DNA of 64,000 nucleotides from contig NZ_JAAQQU010000105.1 of assembly GCF_011742145.1 (NCBI RefSeq), positions 186,001 to 250,000 of the forward strand. The letters are read 5' to 3'. The position numbers and the translations under genes are program-made. The notes under the pieces are model-generated. The model worked only from the letters and a program-made list of their open reading frames with translations. It did no database searches and had not been told where the DNA came from. This DNA comes from Flavobacterium sp. J49 (GTDB lineage Bacteria > Bacteroidota > Bacteroidia > Flavobacteriales > Flavobacteriaceae). Below are positions 1-8,951 of the stretch, one piece after another (position 1 is the stretch's first letter; each line of letters starts with the position of its first letter).

Positions 1-46
1 GGAATGGCGTACCAACGGACTTTCAACAATTAAAATTATAAAAAAA

Positions 47-1297
47 TTAAAAAACGTTCAGTTCGGTCATGCACTGTTTCATCATTTGATACGTGCGCTC
101 AATATCATTGTCTAACCCAATGGAGAAACGAATCAAACCATCGGTAAGCCCCATTTCCTTTTGCTCTTCCAAAGGAATTTCACTCGAGGTAGAAGTCCCC
201 GGTGCGCTAAACAGTGTTTTATAAAAGCCTAAACTCACCGCCAAGTAGCCTAAGTTTCGGTGTTGCATTAATTCCATCAATTCATTGGCTTTGTCTAGAG
301 AACCAACATCAATGGTCATCATACCACCAAAACCGTATTCCGGATTGATCATACTCGCGTACAATTCGTGACTCGGATGACTCGGCAATCCGGGATAAAC
401 TACTTTTAACCCGTCTTGTTCAAATTTTTGCGCCAAATACATCGCATTATGACTGTGCTGTTTCATTCGAATATGTAATGTGCGTAAGTTCTTCAAAATA
501 CTGGAAGCCCTTAAACTGTCCATGGTTGGACCCAAAAGCATACTGGCACCGTCATTCACATTTTTCAAATCATTGATAAAATCCTGCGAAGCACAAACCA
601 CACCGCCAACGGTATCACTGCTGCCATTGATAAACTTGGTCAAACTGTGAATCACCACATCAGCACCTAATTTCGCCGGCGCAACAGATAAAGGCGAAAA
701 CGTATTGTCAACGACTAATTTAATATTGTGCTCTTTGGCAATAATCGCTAAAGCTTCTATATCGGCTACTTCTAATAGAGGATTGCTTACCGTCTCACAG
801 TACAAAACTTTCGTATTCGAAGTAATCGCTGCAACTACCGAATCTAACTTTGTGATATCAACAAATCGGGTTTTGATGTTCCATTTGGGCAACATGTTTT
901 TCATAAAAGCATACGTTCCGCCATAAATAGTGCGGCTGGAGACAATCTCGTCTCCGGCAGCACACAACTGGAGCAAAACAGGCGTAATCGCACCCATTCC
1001 TGAGGCAGCCACATTGGCACTCTCGGTACCTTCCATGGCCGCCAAAGCTTGCCCTAAATACAAATTCATGGGCGAAGAATGGCGTGAGTATAAATAACAA
1101 CCTTCGGCATTGCCTTCAAAAGTATCAAACATGGTTTTGGCCGAAAGAAAAGTATAAGTCGAGCTGTCGGAAATAGAAGGATTCACGCCTCCAAACTCTC
1201 CGAAATATTGCAAATCCTGGATTTTATCGGCAGGATGAAAATTTGAATTAGTTGTTGGTTGTCGGTTGTCAGTTGTCGGGGTTAAGTAGTTATTCAT
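47..1297 (-). CDS. PLP-dependent trans-sulfuration enzyme (cystathionine gamma-synthase / methionine gamma-lyase family)
   Basis: A 416-residue Cys/Met-metabolism PLP enzyme that acts on sulfur amino acids in the cytoplasm. The PLP-lysine region reads HSLTKFINGSSD, preceded by VVDNTFSP, and the substrate/cofactor region YSRHSSPMNLYLGQ is clear. Bacterial methionine gamma-lyases usually have a Cys in the stretch after the catalytic Tyr; here that stretch reads TIYGGTYAF with no Cys, so the exact reaction (lyase, synthase or sulfhydrylase) stays open. Residues 6-17 come from a low-complexity CAAC-rich stretch (about 1250-1285), so the true N-terminus may lie further in, near FHPADKIQDL. The gene is divergent from an Lrp/AsnC regulator, the usual arrangement for a gene controlled by that regulator; this regulatory link is inferred. 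Confidence 0.85.
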   Translation of the reverse strand: MNNYLTPTTDNRQPTTNSNFHPADKIQDLQYFGEFGGVNPSISDSSTYTFLSAKTMFDTFEGNAEGCYLYSRHSSPMNLYLGQALAAMEGTESANVAASGMGAITPVLLQLCAAGDEIVSSRTIYGGTYAFMKNMLPKWNIKTRFVDITKLDSVVAAITSNTKVLYCETVSNPLLEVADIEALAIIAKEHNIKLVVDNTFSPLSVAPAKLGADVVIHSLTKFINGSSDTVGGVVCASQDFINDLKNVNDGASMLLGPTMDSLRASSILKNLRTLHIRMKQHSHNAMYLAQKFEQDGLKVVYPGLPSHPSHELYASMINPEYGFGGMMTIDVGSLDKANELMELMQHRNLGYLAVSLGFYKTLFSAPGTSTSSEIPLEEQKEMGLTDGLIRFSIGLDNDIERTYQMMKQCMTELNVF

Positions 1298-1414
1298 AAA
1301 TTGGGATGGATTATATTCACTTACAAAATTGATAAAATACAGTTAAATTATCAATACAAATAATATAATTTAGATTTAAAAACTGTATAATTAAACATTA
1401 ATAGAAAATATTAT

Positions 1415-1422
1415 TAAATTTG
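1415..1422 (+). promoter_or_regulatory. Bacteroidota -7 promoter element of the Lrp gene
   Basis: TAAATTTG matches the Bacteroidota -7 consensus TAnnTTTG and lies about 60 bases before the Lrp start. A clear -33 TTTG partner is not seen. Confidence 0.5.
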
Positions 1423-1481
1423 CACTTTCAAAAGAAGAATTTTAGTTTTTAAAACTATTCAGAACCAACAACCAACAACTC

Positions 1482-1934
1482 ATGGACAACATCGACAAAA
1501 AACTCCTCGCCCTACTCCAACAAGACACCAAAAAAACCACCAAAGAGCTGTCGGTAAAACTAAATCTTTCCGTTACTGCCGTATACGAACGCATCAAGAA
1601 ACTCGAACGCGAAGGCATCATTGATCAATATGTAGCCTTACTGAATCGGAATAAAATTGATAAAAGTTTTGTGGTGTTTTGCCATATCAAGTTGATTCAG
1701 CACACCAAAGAATTCTTAACCACCTTTGAACACCAAGTCGTAAAGCTCGACGAAGTTTTAGAGTGTTTTCACGTCAGTGGTGACTACGATTACATTCTCA
1801 AGATTTGTGTCAAAGACATGGAAGCCTACCGCGAATTTATGGTGACCAAACTCACAACGCTTCAACACATCGGCAGTACGCACAGTACTTTTATGATTGG
1901 AGAAGTCAAAAACACTACAGCATTTACCTGGTAA
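1482..1934 (+). CDS. Lrp/AsnC family transcriptional regulator
   Basis: A 150-residue protein of normal Lrp/AsnC length. The N-terminal helix-turn-helix (residues ~1-55) contains LLALLQQDTKKTTKELSVKL and the recognition helix SVTAVYERIKKLEREGII. The C-terminal half (~60-145) is the effector-binding RAM domain with the family-typical VSGDYDYILKICVKDM. It is divergent from the trans-sulfuration enzyme with about 185 bases between them, so it probably senses an amino acid and controls that gene and itself. Family is secure; the ligand and target are inferred. Confidence 0.93.
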   Translation: MDNIDKKLLALLQQDTKKTTKELSVKLNLSVTAVYERIKKLEREGIIDQYVALLNRNKIDKSFVVFCHIKLIQHTKEFLTTFEHQVVKLDEVLECFHVSGDYDYILKICVKDMEAYREFMVTKLTTLQHIGSTHSTFMIGEVKNTTAFTW

Positions 1935-1988
1935 AAAAAGCTATAGCTTTTAAGCAAAGAATTTCGCTTTTTAGTGAAATAAAAACTG

Positions 1989-1996
1989 TAATTTTG
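1989..1996 (+). promoter_or_regulatory. -7 promoter element of lpdA
   Basis: TAATTTTG fits TAnnTTTG and lies 40 bases before the lpdA start, in the gap after the Lrp gene. Confidence 0.5.
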
Positions 1997-2035
1997 TGAC
2001 GCAAAAAAATAAAACACACTAATTTATATACTATC

Positions 2036-3439
2036 ATGAGTTCATTTGACGTTGTCATCATAGGTTCAGGGCCGGGCGGATATGTATCAGCTATTCGTTG
2101 TGCCCAATTGGGTTTCAAAACCGCAATCATTGAAAAATACAGTACTTTGGGAGGCACTTGCTTGAATGTGGGTTGTATTCCATCCAAAGCACTTTTAGCT
2201 TCTTCTCATCACTATGAAGAGTTGCAACATTTTGCCGACCACGGTATCGAGGTTTCAGGGGAAGTAAAGGTGAATTTAGAAAAAATGATTGCCCGCAAGC
2301 AAGCGGTGGTTGACCAAACCAGCGGTGGTGTTAAGTTTTTAATGGATAAAAATAAAATCACCGTTTTCGAAGGATTAGGTTCTTTTGAAGATGCTACTCA
2401 TGTTAAAGTAACCAAAGCCGACGGTTCCTCAGAAGTAATTGAAGGAAAAAATATCGTAATTGCAACGGGTTCAAAACCCTCAACGTTGCCGTTTATCAAA
2501 TTAGACAAAGAAAGAGTAATCACTTCAACCGAAGCCTTGAAATTACCGGAAGTTCCGAAACACTTAATCATCATTGGTGGTGGCGTTATCGGGATTGAAT
2601 TAGGACAAGTGTACCTAAGATTGGGTGCTCAAGTGTCAGTAATTGAATTCTTAGACCGAATCATTCCGGGAATGGACGCCGGTTTGTCGAAAGAATTGAC
2701 CAAAGTCTTGAAAAAACAAGGCATGAAATTCTACACTTCTCACAAAGTCAAAGAAGTTACTCGCAAAGGGAAAAATGTAACCGTTTTAGCCGATGATGCC
2801 AAAGGCAATACCGTAACCTTTGAAGGCGATTATTGTTTAGTAGCCGTAGGTCGTCGTCCTTATACTGACGGATTAAATGCTGATAAAGCCGGAGTAAAAG
2901 TAACCGAAAGAGGCATGATTGAAGTCAATGACCATTTGCAAACCAATATACCAAACATTTACGCTATCGGTGATGTAGTTCGTGGTGCGATGTTGGCTCA
3001 CAAAGCCGAAGAAGAAGGAACACTTGTTGCCGAAATCTTGGCCGGTCAAAAACCACACATTGATTACAACTTAATTCCGGGTGTAGTGTACACTTGGCCT
3101 GAAGTTGCCGCTGTGGGTAAAACCGAAGAGCAATTAAAAGAAGCCGGAGTAGCTTACAAAGCCGGAAGTTTCCCTTTCAAAGCCTTAGGAAGAGCTCGTG
3201 CAAGTGCCGACAATGACGGTTTTGTTAAGATTTTAGCCGATGCCAAAACAGACGAAGTTTTAGGCATTCATATGATTGGTGCGCGTTGTGCCGATTTGAT
3301 TGCCGAAGCGGTAACCGCCATGGAATTCAGAGCATCTGCAGAAGATATTTCACGTATGTCACATGCGCATCCAACTTTCGCGGAAGCGATAAAAGAAGCG
3401 GCTTTAGCAGCCACAGACAATAGAGCATTACACGTTTAA
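2036..3439 (+). CDS. lpdA: Dihydrolipoyl dehydrogenase
   Basis: The E3 flavoprotein shared by the pyruvate and 2-oxoglutarate dehydrogenase complexes and the glycine cleavage system; it reoxidises protein-bound dihydrolipoamide with NAD+. At 467 residues it is full length. Visible parts in order: FAD-binding GSGPGGY (~10-16), the redox disulfide in GGTCLNVGCIPSKALL (~38-53), the NAD-binding GGGVIGIELGQVY (~178-190), the second FAD motif YAIGDV (~305), and the C-terminal active-site His-Glu pair in HAHPTFAEAI (~445-455). It stands alone, with its own promoter and a strong terminator after it. Confidence 0.97.
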   Translation: MSSFDVVIIGSGPGGYVSAIRCAQLGFKTAIIEKYSTLGGTCLNVGCIPSKALLASSHHYEELQHFADHGIEVSGEVKVNLEKMIARKQAVVDQTSGGVKFLMDKNKITVFEGLGSFEDATHVKVTKADGSSEVIEGKNIVIATGSKPSTLPFIKLDKERVITSTEALKLPEVPKHLIIIGGGVIGIELGQVYLRLGAQVSVIEFLDRIIPGMDAGLSKELTKVLKKQGMKFYTSHKVKEVTRKGKNVTVLADDAKGNTVTFEGDYCLVAVGRRPYTDGLNADKAGVKVTERGMIEVNDHLQTNIPNIYAIGDVVRGAMLAHKAEEEGTLVAEILAGQKPHIDYNLIPGVVYTWPEVAAVGKTEEQLKEAGVAYKAGSFPFKALGRARASADNDGFVKILADAKTDEVLGIHMIGARCADLIAEAVTAMEFRASAEDISRMSHAHPTFAEAIKEAALAATDNRALHV

Positions 3440-3456
3440 TCTTATAATTAGACAAT

Positions 3457-3488
3457 AAAAAAAACCGTTTCTCTCCGAAGCGGTTTTT
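3457..3488. terminator. Bidirectional rho-independent terminator
   Basis: An A-run, a stem CCGTTTC / GAAGCGG (one G-T pair) around a TCTCC loop, then a T-run. It sits between the converging lpdA and TPR-lipoprotein genes and can serve both strands. Confidence 0.85.
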
Positions 3489-5219
3489 TTATTTGATTCT
3501 GGAAGTCTGAATGGTGACATCTGCGGTAGCCCAACTTTGGTTCAGTAAAGCCTCTATCGCTTTTACTTTTGACTTATTGTTTAGCTTTTGATAGGCTAAT
3601 TTCAAACCGTGGTGTGCCCAACCGTTATTGCGAAATTGCTTCAAATCAGTTTCAAAAGTAGCAATAGCTTCATCGTATTTTCCGGCTTCTATTTGTACAG
3701 CACCCAAATGATGGCGCACCGAGAAAAACCAATCCGGCGGTTCGTTGTAATTGAGTTTATCTTCAATACTTACAGCTTCTTTGAGCGTGGCAATACTCTC
3801 TTGGTATTGTAATTCAGAAGCTAAAATTTCACCTTTTAAAACCCGTACGGCTATTTGCAAAATATCATACATCGAATTGATTTCCCAAATAGTCATTTGC
3901 TTCATAGCGGTATCATGGGCCAAAGATTCCAACTTTTTCAATTCACTCTTGGCTTTTCTCAAATCTTTTTTACCCAAAAAAGCCATGCCTTTAGCATAAT
4001 GTGAAACTGCTGAAGGATATTTTAAAGTATCGGAAACCAACTTCATTTTTAAAATTTCATCCCATTTGCCAAACTTAACCGCTACATAGTACGGTATTAC
4101 ATAATAATGTTGCAAGGTAGACCAACCGGGTTCTGTCATGGTTTTAGGATGAACGTGTTTTGCCGTTTCTTGCGCACCATACATAGCCCATTTGTAATTG
4201 CCTTCTAAAGTCGCCGTTCCGGCCAAAAAATGGTAATTGTGTGGATAATAAGCCAAAGGATAAGCTCCTTGTGCATGACACATGGTAACATAAACACTGT
4301 CTTTTTTAACGGCATTAAGATTGGCCAAGGTTCCTTTGTGGTATTCTCCTGTTCTGATGTAAATGTGAGAAGGCATGTGAATCAAATGTCCGGATCCCGG
4401 TACCAAACCTTCATCAAAACGTTGCGCAGCTGCATTTCCCCTTTCCGGTGTGTTAGAGGATTCAACAGCGTGAATATAAAAGTGATTGGCTCCTACATGT
4501 TTCGGATTCTTTTTGAGTATTTGTTCTAAAAGAGTTTCAATTTCGGGAGTCCATGGTTTTGGATTTCCCTTTTTATCGTATAAATCCCATGGATGCAAAT
4601 TCATAATCGATTCTACATACAATGCTTTGATATCAAGATCTTCAGGATATTTTTTTGCTACTTGTTTCATGGCTTCAGCATAGGCTACATCAAGCGAAGT
4701 TCTGTCTTCTACAGGATTAGCCACATAACGTTGAGACATCGCTCTGATTAAAGCTTTTTCTTTATCAGAAGCTCTTTCAGACAACTTGACGGCCTGTTGA
4801 ATGGCTTTGTAAGCTCTTTGGTAATTGTCAGGCTCCATTCCACCATTGTAATTCGGACCCAAAACATAAGCATAACCCCAATAAGCCATGGCACATTCAG
4901 AATCTAGTTTTGTAGCATAATAGAACGAACGCGCAGCTTCGGCATGATTAAAACCATAAGCCAAGGCTAATCCCTGATTAAAGTATTGTTGCGCTTTCTG
5001 ATGCTTGGTAGTTATGGAATAATGCAGTACATCCATACCCTCAAACAACGGCGCTATAGCATCGGTTTTAAACCATTGGGCATCAGTTGTTTGCGGCGCA
5101 CACCCATAGCTATCTTGACCTGCTTTTGCTTTGGGCTGAACGGTTTCATTCTTTTTACATGACGCCAAAAGAAAGACTACCATCACGATTGAAAACCTTA
5201 AAAATAAACTCATAATCAA
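3489..5219 (-). CDS. TPR-containing lipoprotein
   Basis: 576 residues. The N-terminus is a lipoprotein signal peptide: hydrophobic SIVMVVFLLASC with the lipid-accepting Cys at about residue 21, followed by KKNE. The rest looks like TPR-type helical repeats (for example QYFNQGLALAYGFNHAEAAR and the C-terminal KYDEAIATFETDLKQFRNNG). Motifs HAVESSNTPERG and HMPSHIYIRTGEYHKG recur in a family of bacterial TPR proteins of unknown function. It probably sits on the periplasmic side of a membrane and binds partner proteins. The gene is transcribed alone, with a 77-base gap from the arsenic cluster. Function unknown. Confidence 0.85.
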   Translation of the reverse strand: MIMSLFLRFSIVMVVFLLASCKKNETVQPKAKAGQDSYGCAPQTTDAQWFKTDAIAPLFEGMDVLHYSITTKHQKAQQYFNQGLALAYGFNHAEAARSFYYATKLDSECAMAYWGYAYVLGPNYNGGMEPDNYQRAYKAIQQAVKLSERASDKEKALIRAMSQRYVANPVEDRTSLDVAYAEAMKQVAKKYPEDLDIKALYVESIMNLHPWDLYDKKGNPKPWTPEIETLLEQILKKNPKHVGANHFYIHAVESSNTPERGNAAAQRFDEGLVPGSGHLIHMPSHIYIRTGEYHKGTLANLNAVKKDSVYVTMCHAQGAYPLAYYPHNYHFLAGTATLEGNYKWAMYGAQETAKHVHPKTMTEPGWSTLQHYYVIPYYVAVKFGKWDEILKMKLVSDTLKYPSAVSHYAKGMAFLGKKDLRKAKSELKKLESLAHDTAMKQMTIWEINSMYDILQIAVRVLKGEILASELQYQESIATLKEAVSIEDKLNYNEPPDWFFSVRHHLGAVQIEAGKYDEAIATFETDLKQFRNNGWAHHGLKLAYQKLNNKSKVKAIEALLNQSWATADVTIQTSRIK

Positions 5220-5296
5220 ACATTTAGCCTATTCAAATTTACTAAAAAAATGACTGTGATGACAATTCGTTTTTTTAAAAAAATATCAAAACCAAC

Positions 5297-5719
5297 TCAG
5301 TCGAGTTCGTTTTTTATTATAAAATCATGACAATACTCTTTAATCATACCTCTCACTTCACGAAACGATTCGATAACTTCCATCGTTGATCCTTTTACTT
5401 TCGATGGGTCAGGAAAATTGTGGTGCAACTTCACGGCTTGGGTTGGAAAAAACGGGCAACGCTCTTTGGCATGATCGCAAACGGTAATCACATAATCAAA
5501 AGGAATATCGAAATACTCGTCTACATTATTCGAAGTGTGTTTCGAAATGTCAACGCCGTCTTCTTTCATGATAGCTACCGCTAAAGGATTCACACCATGC
5601 GTTTCCACACCGGCCGAATATATTTTTACAGTATCAGGATTGGCAAAATGCGCTAAATAACCATGTGCCATCTGACTTCGGCAACTGTTACCGGTACAAA
5701 GAACTAATATATTTTTCAT
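5297..5719 (-). CDS. arsC: Low-molecular-weight protein tyrosine phosphatase-type arsenate reductase
   Basis: 140 residues, the length of the thioredoxin-linked arsenate reductase family. The phosphate-binding loop CTGNSCRSQMAHG (CX5R) is at the N-terminus, and the aspartate region VITVCDHAKERCPFFP supplies the additional Cys residues used in the intramolecular disulfide relay. It would reduce As(V) to As(III), which the neighbouring ACR3 pump exports. It is the last gene of the minus-strand ars cluster, 2 bases after the methyltransferase. Family fold and context agree. Confidence 0.92.
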   Translation of the reverse strand: MKNILVLCTGNSCRSQMAHGYLAHFANPDTVKIYSAGVETHGVNPLAVAIMKEDGVDISKHTSNNVDEYFDIPFDYVITVCDHAKERCPFFPTQAVKLHHNFPDPSKVKGSTMEVIESFREVRGMIKEYCHDFIIKNELD

Positions 5720-5721
5720 TT

Positions 5722-6333
5722 TTATTTTCTTTTAAATCCGCAAAAAAGGAAATCTTGGGTAGTGTCAAATGGCGTTTGATGCGCTTCTTTAAAACATCCG
5801 TCTAATTTAAAATCTTTTTCAAACAACAATCGAAGACTTTCTTCATTGTACTGTTTAATATCCAAACTACTGCATTTTTTAGGGCCACTTTCCGAGAAAG
5901 TACCAACCAATAGTTTTCCTTCGCGGGCCAATGATCGTTCTACAATTTTTACATATTTCTCTATTTGATTCGCCTCAGTCAAAAAATGAAAACAAGCCCG
6001 GTCATGCCAAAAATCGTAGGTCTCGCTTGGTTCAAAATCCAAAATATCCGAAACGATAAAAGTCACTTTCAACCCCTTATCACCTAGCCTATGCTTAATT
6101 CTTTCAATGGCTTTGGCCGATATATCGAGTAAAGTCAAATTGGTGTACCCCAAATCCAATAAAGCATCCATCAAATAGCTGTCGCCACCACCAATGTCGA
6201 TGATTTTCGCATCTAAAGGCAAAGGCAAGGCCATGATAAAATCGACGGAAGTCTTTGGATATTCTTGGTACCAACTCACTTCTTTTTCAGTTTTGGTGGA
6301 AAATACATTTTCCCAATGTGCTTTTCTTTCCAT
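5722..6333 (-). CDS. SAM-dependent class I methyltransferase in the ars cluster
   Basis: About 203 residues from the chosen ATG (MERKAHWENVF), which starts 5 bases after the ACR3 stop; a start at 6375 would overlap that gene by 37 bases. Motif I is IIDIGGGDSYLMDALL, motif II LTLLDISAKAIERIK, followed by VSDILDFEP and WHDRACFHFL. The HW...VSWYQ opening is typical of small methyltransferases often annotated as thiopurine- or tellurite-type. It lacks the obvious Cys triad of ArsM arsenite methyltransferase, so arsenic methylation should not be assumed. The position in an arsenic operon is the only functional hint. Confidence 0.85.
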   Translation of the reverse strand: MERKAHWENVFSTKTEKEVSWYQEYPKTSVDFIMALPLPLDAKIIDIGGGDSYLMDALLDLGYTNLTLLDISAKAIERIKHRLGDKGLKVTFIVSDILDFEPSETYDFWHDRACFHFLTEANQIEKYVKIVERSLAREGKLLVGTFSESGPKKCSSLDIKQYNEESLRLLFEKDFKLDGCFKEAHQTPFDTTQDFLFCGFKRK

Positions 6334-6338
6334 AAAAT

Positions 6339-7379
6339 TTAAGTGGTTTTGGTGAAATATTTTTTTCTGAGCCAAAAGGCCACATTGACTAAAATAATTA
6401 AGGCCGGCACTTCTACCAATGGCCCAATGACACCGGCAAAGGCTTGCCCGCTGTTGATGCCGAAAACGCCAATAGAAACCGCAATCGCCAACTCAAAATT
6501 ATTTCCGGCAGCGGTAAACGATAAAGCCGTCGCATCGCGATAATTGGCGCCAATCTTTTTTGAGACAAAAAACATCAAAAAGAACATCACGACAAAAAAG
6601 ATAACCAACGGAATGGCAACTCGAACCACATCCATTGGTAGATCGACTATCATTTCGCCTTTTAAACTGAACATGATTATGATAGTGAATAATAATGCCA
6701 GCAACGTTATCGGTGAAACGAAAGGAATGAATTTATTGTTAAACCATTTGTCACCCGCCAATTTCTTAATCGAATAGCGACTGATCACCGCCAAAGCAAA
6801 AGGAATACCGAGGTAAATGCCCACAGTCTTCGCAATTTCGGCTACTGTTATATTCAATTCCAGTCCTTTGATACCAAACAACGGCAACATGATTTTCAAA
6901 TAAAAATACGCATACAAACTAAAGAAAAAGACTTGCAGTAAACTGTTAATCCCAATCAAACCGGCGGTTAATTCGCGGTTGCCCTCGGCCAATTCGTTCC
7001 ATACAATCACCATGGCAATACAAGGCGCAATGCCTATAATGATTAAGCCGGTCATGTATTCGGGATAGTCTTTGAGAAAAAACGTCGCCAACAAAAACAT
7101 CAAAAATGGCCCAACTATCCAAGTGATTAAAAAGGAAGCCGTGAGCAATTTAGGTTTTTCAAACATTTGCGGCACTTTCGAAAAATCGATTTTGGTGAGT
7201 GGCGGATACATCATCAGAATCAATCCAATCGCCAAAGGCAAATTGGTCGTTCCCGAAGAATACGAGTTGATCAAATCATCCGAACTCGGAATAAAATAGC
7301 CAATTACGACGCCCGCTAACATCGCTAAAAAAATCCACAATGTTAAAAATCGGTCTAAAAAACCCAGTCTTTTTTTCAT
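6339..7379 (-). CDS. acr3: ACR3 family arsenite efflux permease
   Basis: 346 residues with about ten hydrophobic segments, the normal ACR3 size. The family motif around IIGIAPCIAMVIVWNELAEG contains the conserved transport Cys, and TAAGNNFELAIAVSIGVFG with GPLVEVPALIILV is the typical C-terminal ACR3 signature. It exports arsenite across the inner membrane, driven by proton motive force. It stands between the DUF6428-like gene (19-base gap) and the methyltransferase. Identification is strong. Confidence 0.95.
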   Translation of the reverse strand: MKKRLGFLDRFLTLWIFLAMLAGVVIGYFIPSSDDLINSYSSGTTNLPLAIGLILMMYPPLTKIDFSKVPQMFEKPKLLTASFLITWIVGPFLMFLLATFFLKDYPEYMTGLIIIGIAPCIAMVIVWNELAEGNRELTAGLIGINSLLQVFFFSLYAYFYLKIMLPLFGIKGLELNITVAEIAKTVGIYLGIPFALAVISRYSIKKLAGDKWFNNKFIPFVSPITLLALLFTIIIMFSLKGEMIVDLPMDVVRVAIPLVIFFVVMFFLMFFVSKKIGANYRDATALSFTAAGNNFELAIAVSIGVFGINSGQAFAGVIGPLVEVPALIILVNVAFWLRKKYFTKTT

Positions 7380-7398
7380 TCGATTATTTTAAATATCA

Positions 7399-7875
7399 TT
7401 AACAACAACCTGAATCAGGTGCACAACATGCAGTTTCCTTTTGTTTCCACTCGCCTATTTTGACTTTCATTTTTTCCGGTGGAATACCGCAATTGTCTTT
7501 GGCCAGGCAATCGGTCATTTTTGATCTCAATTGGAAATGGGTACCGTCAAAATCTAAACTGAATTTACCTATGGTGTCTTTCATTTGGTATTCCACTTCA
7601 ATTTCTAAATCGGGCAAACCTAATACTTTTTCCGAAAGTTCAATAATGTGGACCAATTTTTCCGGATGCAAACGATGGTCATAATCATTGGCTTCCCACA
7701 ATTGGAAATTGGCTACTTCTTCTTGGCGAACCGTTCCGCCGCAGTCAATAAAATGTTTGGTCACTTGGCCTACTTCGGTTACGTGAAAATGATTGGGTAC
7801 TAAATCGCCGTTTGGCAATTGAAAAGCTATGGTTGATAAGCTTTTGAGTTTGTTTTTAATTTCTGAGAGTTTCAT
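7399..7875 (-). CDS. DUF6428-like protein with Cys-rich tail (ars-associated)
   Basis: 158 residues, soluble, no signal peptide. The body carries conserved-looking stretches LPNGDLVPNHFHVTEVG and the tail ends CCAPDSGCC, with further Cys at CLAKDNCG. I recognise it as the DUF6428 type of protein seen beside arsR in flavobacteria; there is no known activity. The Cys tail could bind arsenite or another thiophilic metal and hand it to the reductase or pump, but that is inference. It lies between arsR and acr3. Confidence 0.75.
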   Translation of the reverse strand: MKLSEIKNKLKSLSTIAFQLPNGDLVPNHFHVTEVGQVTKHFIDCGGTVRQEEVANFQLWEANDYDHRLHPEKLVHIIELSEKVLGLPDLEIEVEYQMKDTIGKFSLDFDGTHFQLRSKMTDCLAKDNCGIPPEKMKVKIGEWKQKETACCAPDSGCC

Positions 7876-7879
7876 AATT

Positions 7880-7930
7880 TAGATTATTAGATTATTAGAT
7901 TGTTAGATTGTTAGATTGTTAGATAATTAG
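7880..7930. repeat. Short AT-rich tandem repeat
   Basis: About six imperfect copies of a 7-9 base unit of the type TTAGATTG/TTAGATTA lie between arsR and the DUF6428-like gene. It is a simple-sequence stretch with no evident function and is prone to copy-number change. Confidence 0.7.
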
Positions 7931-7965
7931 AAAGGAACTTATCCCTTATCCCTTTTCCCTTATAA

Positions 7966-8289
7966 TTAACAACATTTGTTTTTTAACTTATGACGAATCA
8001 TCCCAAAATGATTTTCTATTTTGTCAATAGTATCCGGGTTGATGCAATAACAAATCGCGGTTCCTTCAATGGTACCTTTGATGATATTGGCATTTTTCAA
8101 CTCTTTTAAATGTTGGGAAATCGTTGGTTGTGCCAAGGGTAATTCGTTGACGATATCACCGCAGATGCAACTGTCAACAGTCAACAGATAATCAACAATG
8201 GCAATTCGCGCCGGATGTGACAAGGCTTTGAACAAGCTTGCCATTTCATTTTGTTCAAGGGAAAAAGATTCAGTTTTTGAAGCGCCCAT
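7966..8289 (-). CDS. arsR: ArsR family metalloregulator
   Basis: 107 residues, the usual size. Winged HTH with LFKALSHPARIAIVDYLL and the recognition helix LAQPTISQHLKELKNANII. The CxC in SCICGDIV lies at the place where ArsR proteins bind As(III) through the alpha-3 helix, and two further Cys end the protein (NKCC). It should repress the ars genes that follow it on the minus strand and release on arsenite binding. Divergent from tpx with about 155 bases between. Confidence 0.95.
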   Translation of the reverse strand: MGASKTESFSLEQNEMASLFKALSHPARIAIVDYLLTVDSCICGDIVNELPLAQPTISQHLKELKNANIIKGTIEGTAICYCINPDTIDKIENHFGMIRHKLKNKCC

Positions 8290-8306
8290 GGTTTCTTTTA
8301 ATTATT

Positions 8307-8318
8307 ATATTGCAATAT
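8307..8318. promoter_or_regulatory. Candidate ArsR operator
   Basis: ATATTGCAATAT is a perfect 12-base palindrome 18 bases upstream of the arsR start. Its position and symmetry suit autoregulation by ArsR. Confidence 0.6.
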
Positions 8319-8393
8319 TACGATAAAACAATCATACAAACCAAACTTTTTTTAATTTATCTCAACTTTGCATTGGTAATTCCTAATTCGCAA

Positions 8394-8424
8394 TTCGTAA
8401 TTCTCAATATTTTCACTACTTTTG
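8394..8424 (+). promoter_or_regulatory. Promoter of tpx
   Basis: TACTTTTG (8417-8424) fits the -7 consensus and TTCG (8394-8397) resembles the -33 TTTG at 19 bases spacing. The tpx ATG follows 21 bases later. Confidence 0.6.
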
Positions 8425-8445
8425 GCATTCAAAAAACGCAAATAA

Positions 8446-8943
8446 ATGGCAGCAATTACTTTGGGCGGAAACCCAATAAAAACCAATGGTGAGTTACCCA
8501 AACCGGGTTCAAAAGCACCTGACTTTCAATTAGTAAAACAAGATTTAAGCACTACTTCTTTAGCCGATTTTGCCGGAAGCAAAGTGGTTTTAAACATATT
8601 CCCCAGCATTGATACCAGCACTTGTGCCACTTCGGTAAGAACTTTTAATGCCAAAGCGAGTACTTTGGAAAACACTAAAGTATTGTGTATTTCCCGCGAC
8701 TTGCCTTTTGCCCAAAAACGTTTTTGCGGAGCCGAAGGTTTGGAAAACGTCATCAACCTTTCCGATTTCAATAGCGGAAGTTTTGGGAAAGACTATGGTT
8801 TGGAAATTGCAGAAGGTGTTTTCACAGGATTGCACGCCAGAGCTGTGGTGGTAATTGACGAAAACGGAACGGTAAAACACACCGAATTGGTTTCGGAAAT
8901 TGCCGACGAACCTAACTATGAATCTGCTTTAGCAGCACTATAA
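8446..8943 (+). CDS. tpx: Thiol peroxidase (atypical 2-Cys peroxiredoxin)
   Basis: 165 residues, full length for Tpx. The peroxidatic Cys is in [15 protein letters not shown] (~residue 60) and the resolving Cys in [15 protein letters not shown] (~residue 95); the opening [19 protein letters not shown] is typical. It reduces hydrogen peroxide and alkyl hydroperoxides with thioredoxin as donor. dgkA follows 8 bases after its stop, so the two are likely cotranscribed. Confidence 0.97.
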   Translation: MAAITLGGNPIKTNGELPKPGSKAPDFQLVKQDLSTTSLADFAGSKVVLNIFPSIDTSTCATSVRTFNAKASTLENTKVLCISRDLPFAQKRFCGAEGLENVINLSDFNSGSFGKDYGLEIAEGVFTGLHARAVVVIDENGTVKHTELVSEIADEPNYESALAAL

Positions 8944-8951
8944 GTAAGCTT

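Noticed and set aside
5722..6333. ArsM arsenite methyltransferase
   Set aside because: The conserved Cys set of ArsM is not seen.
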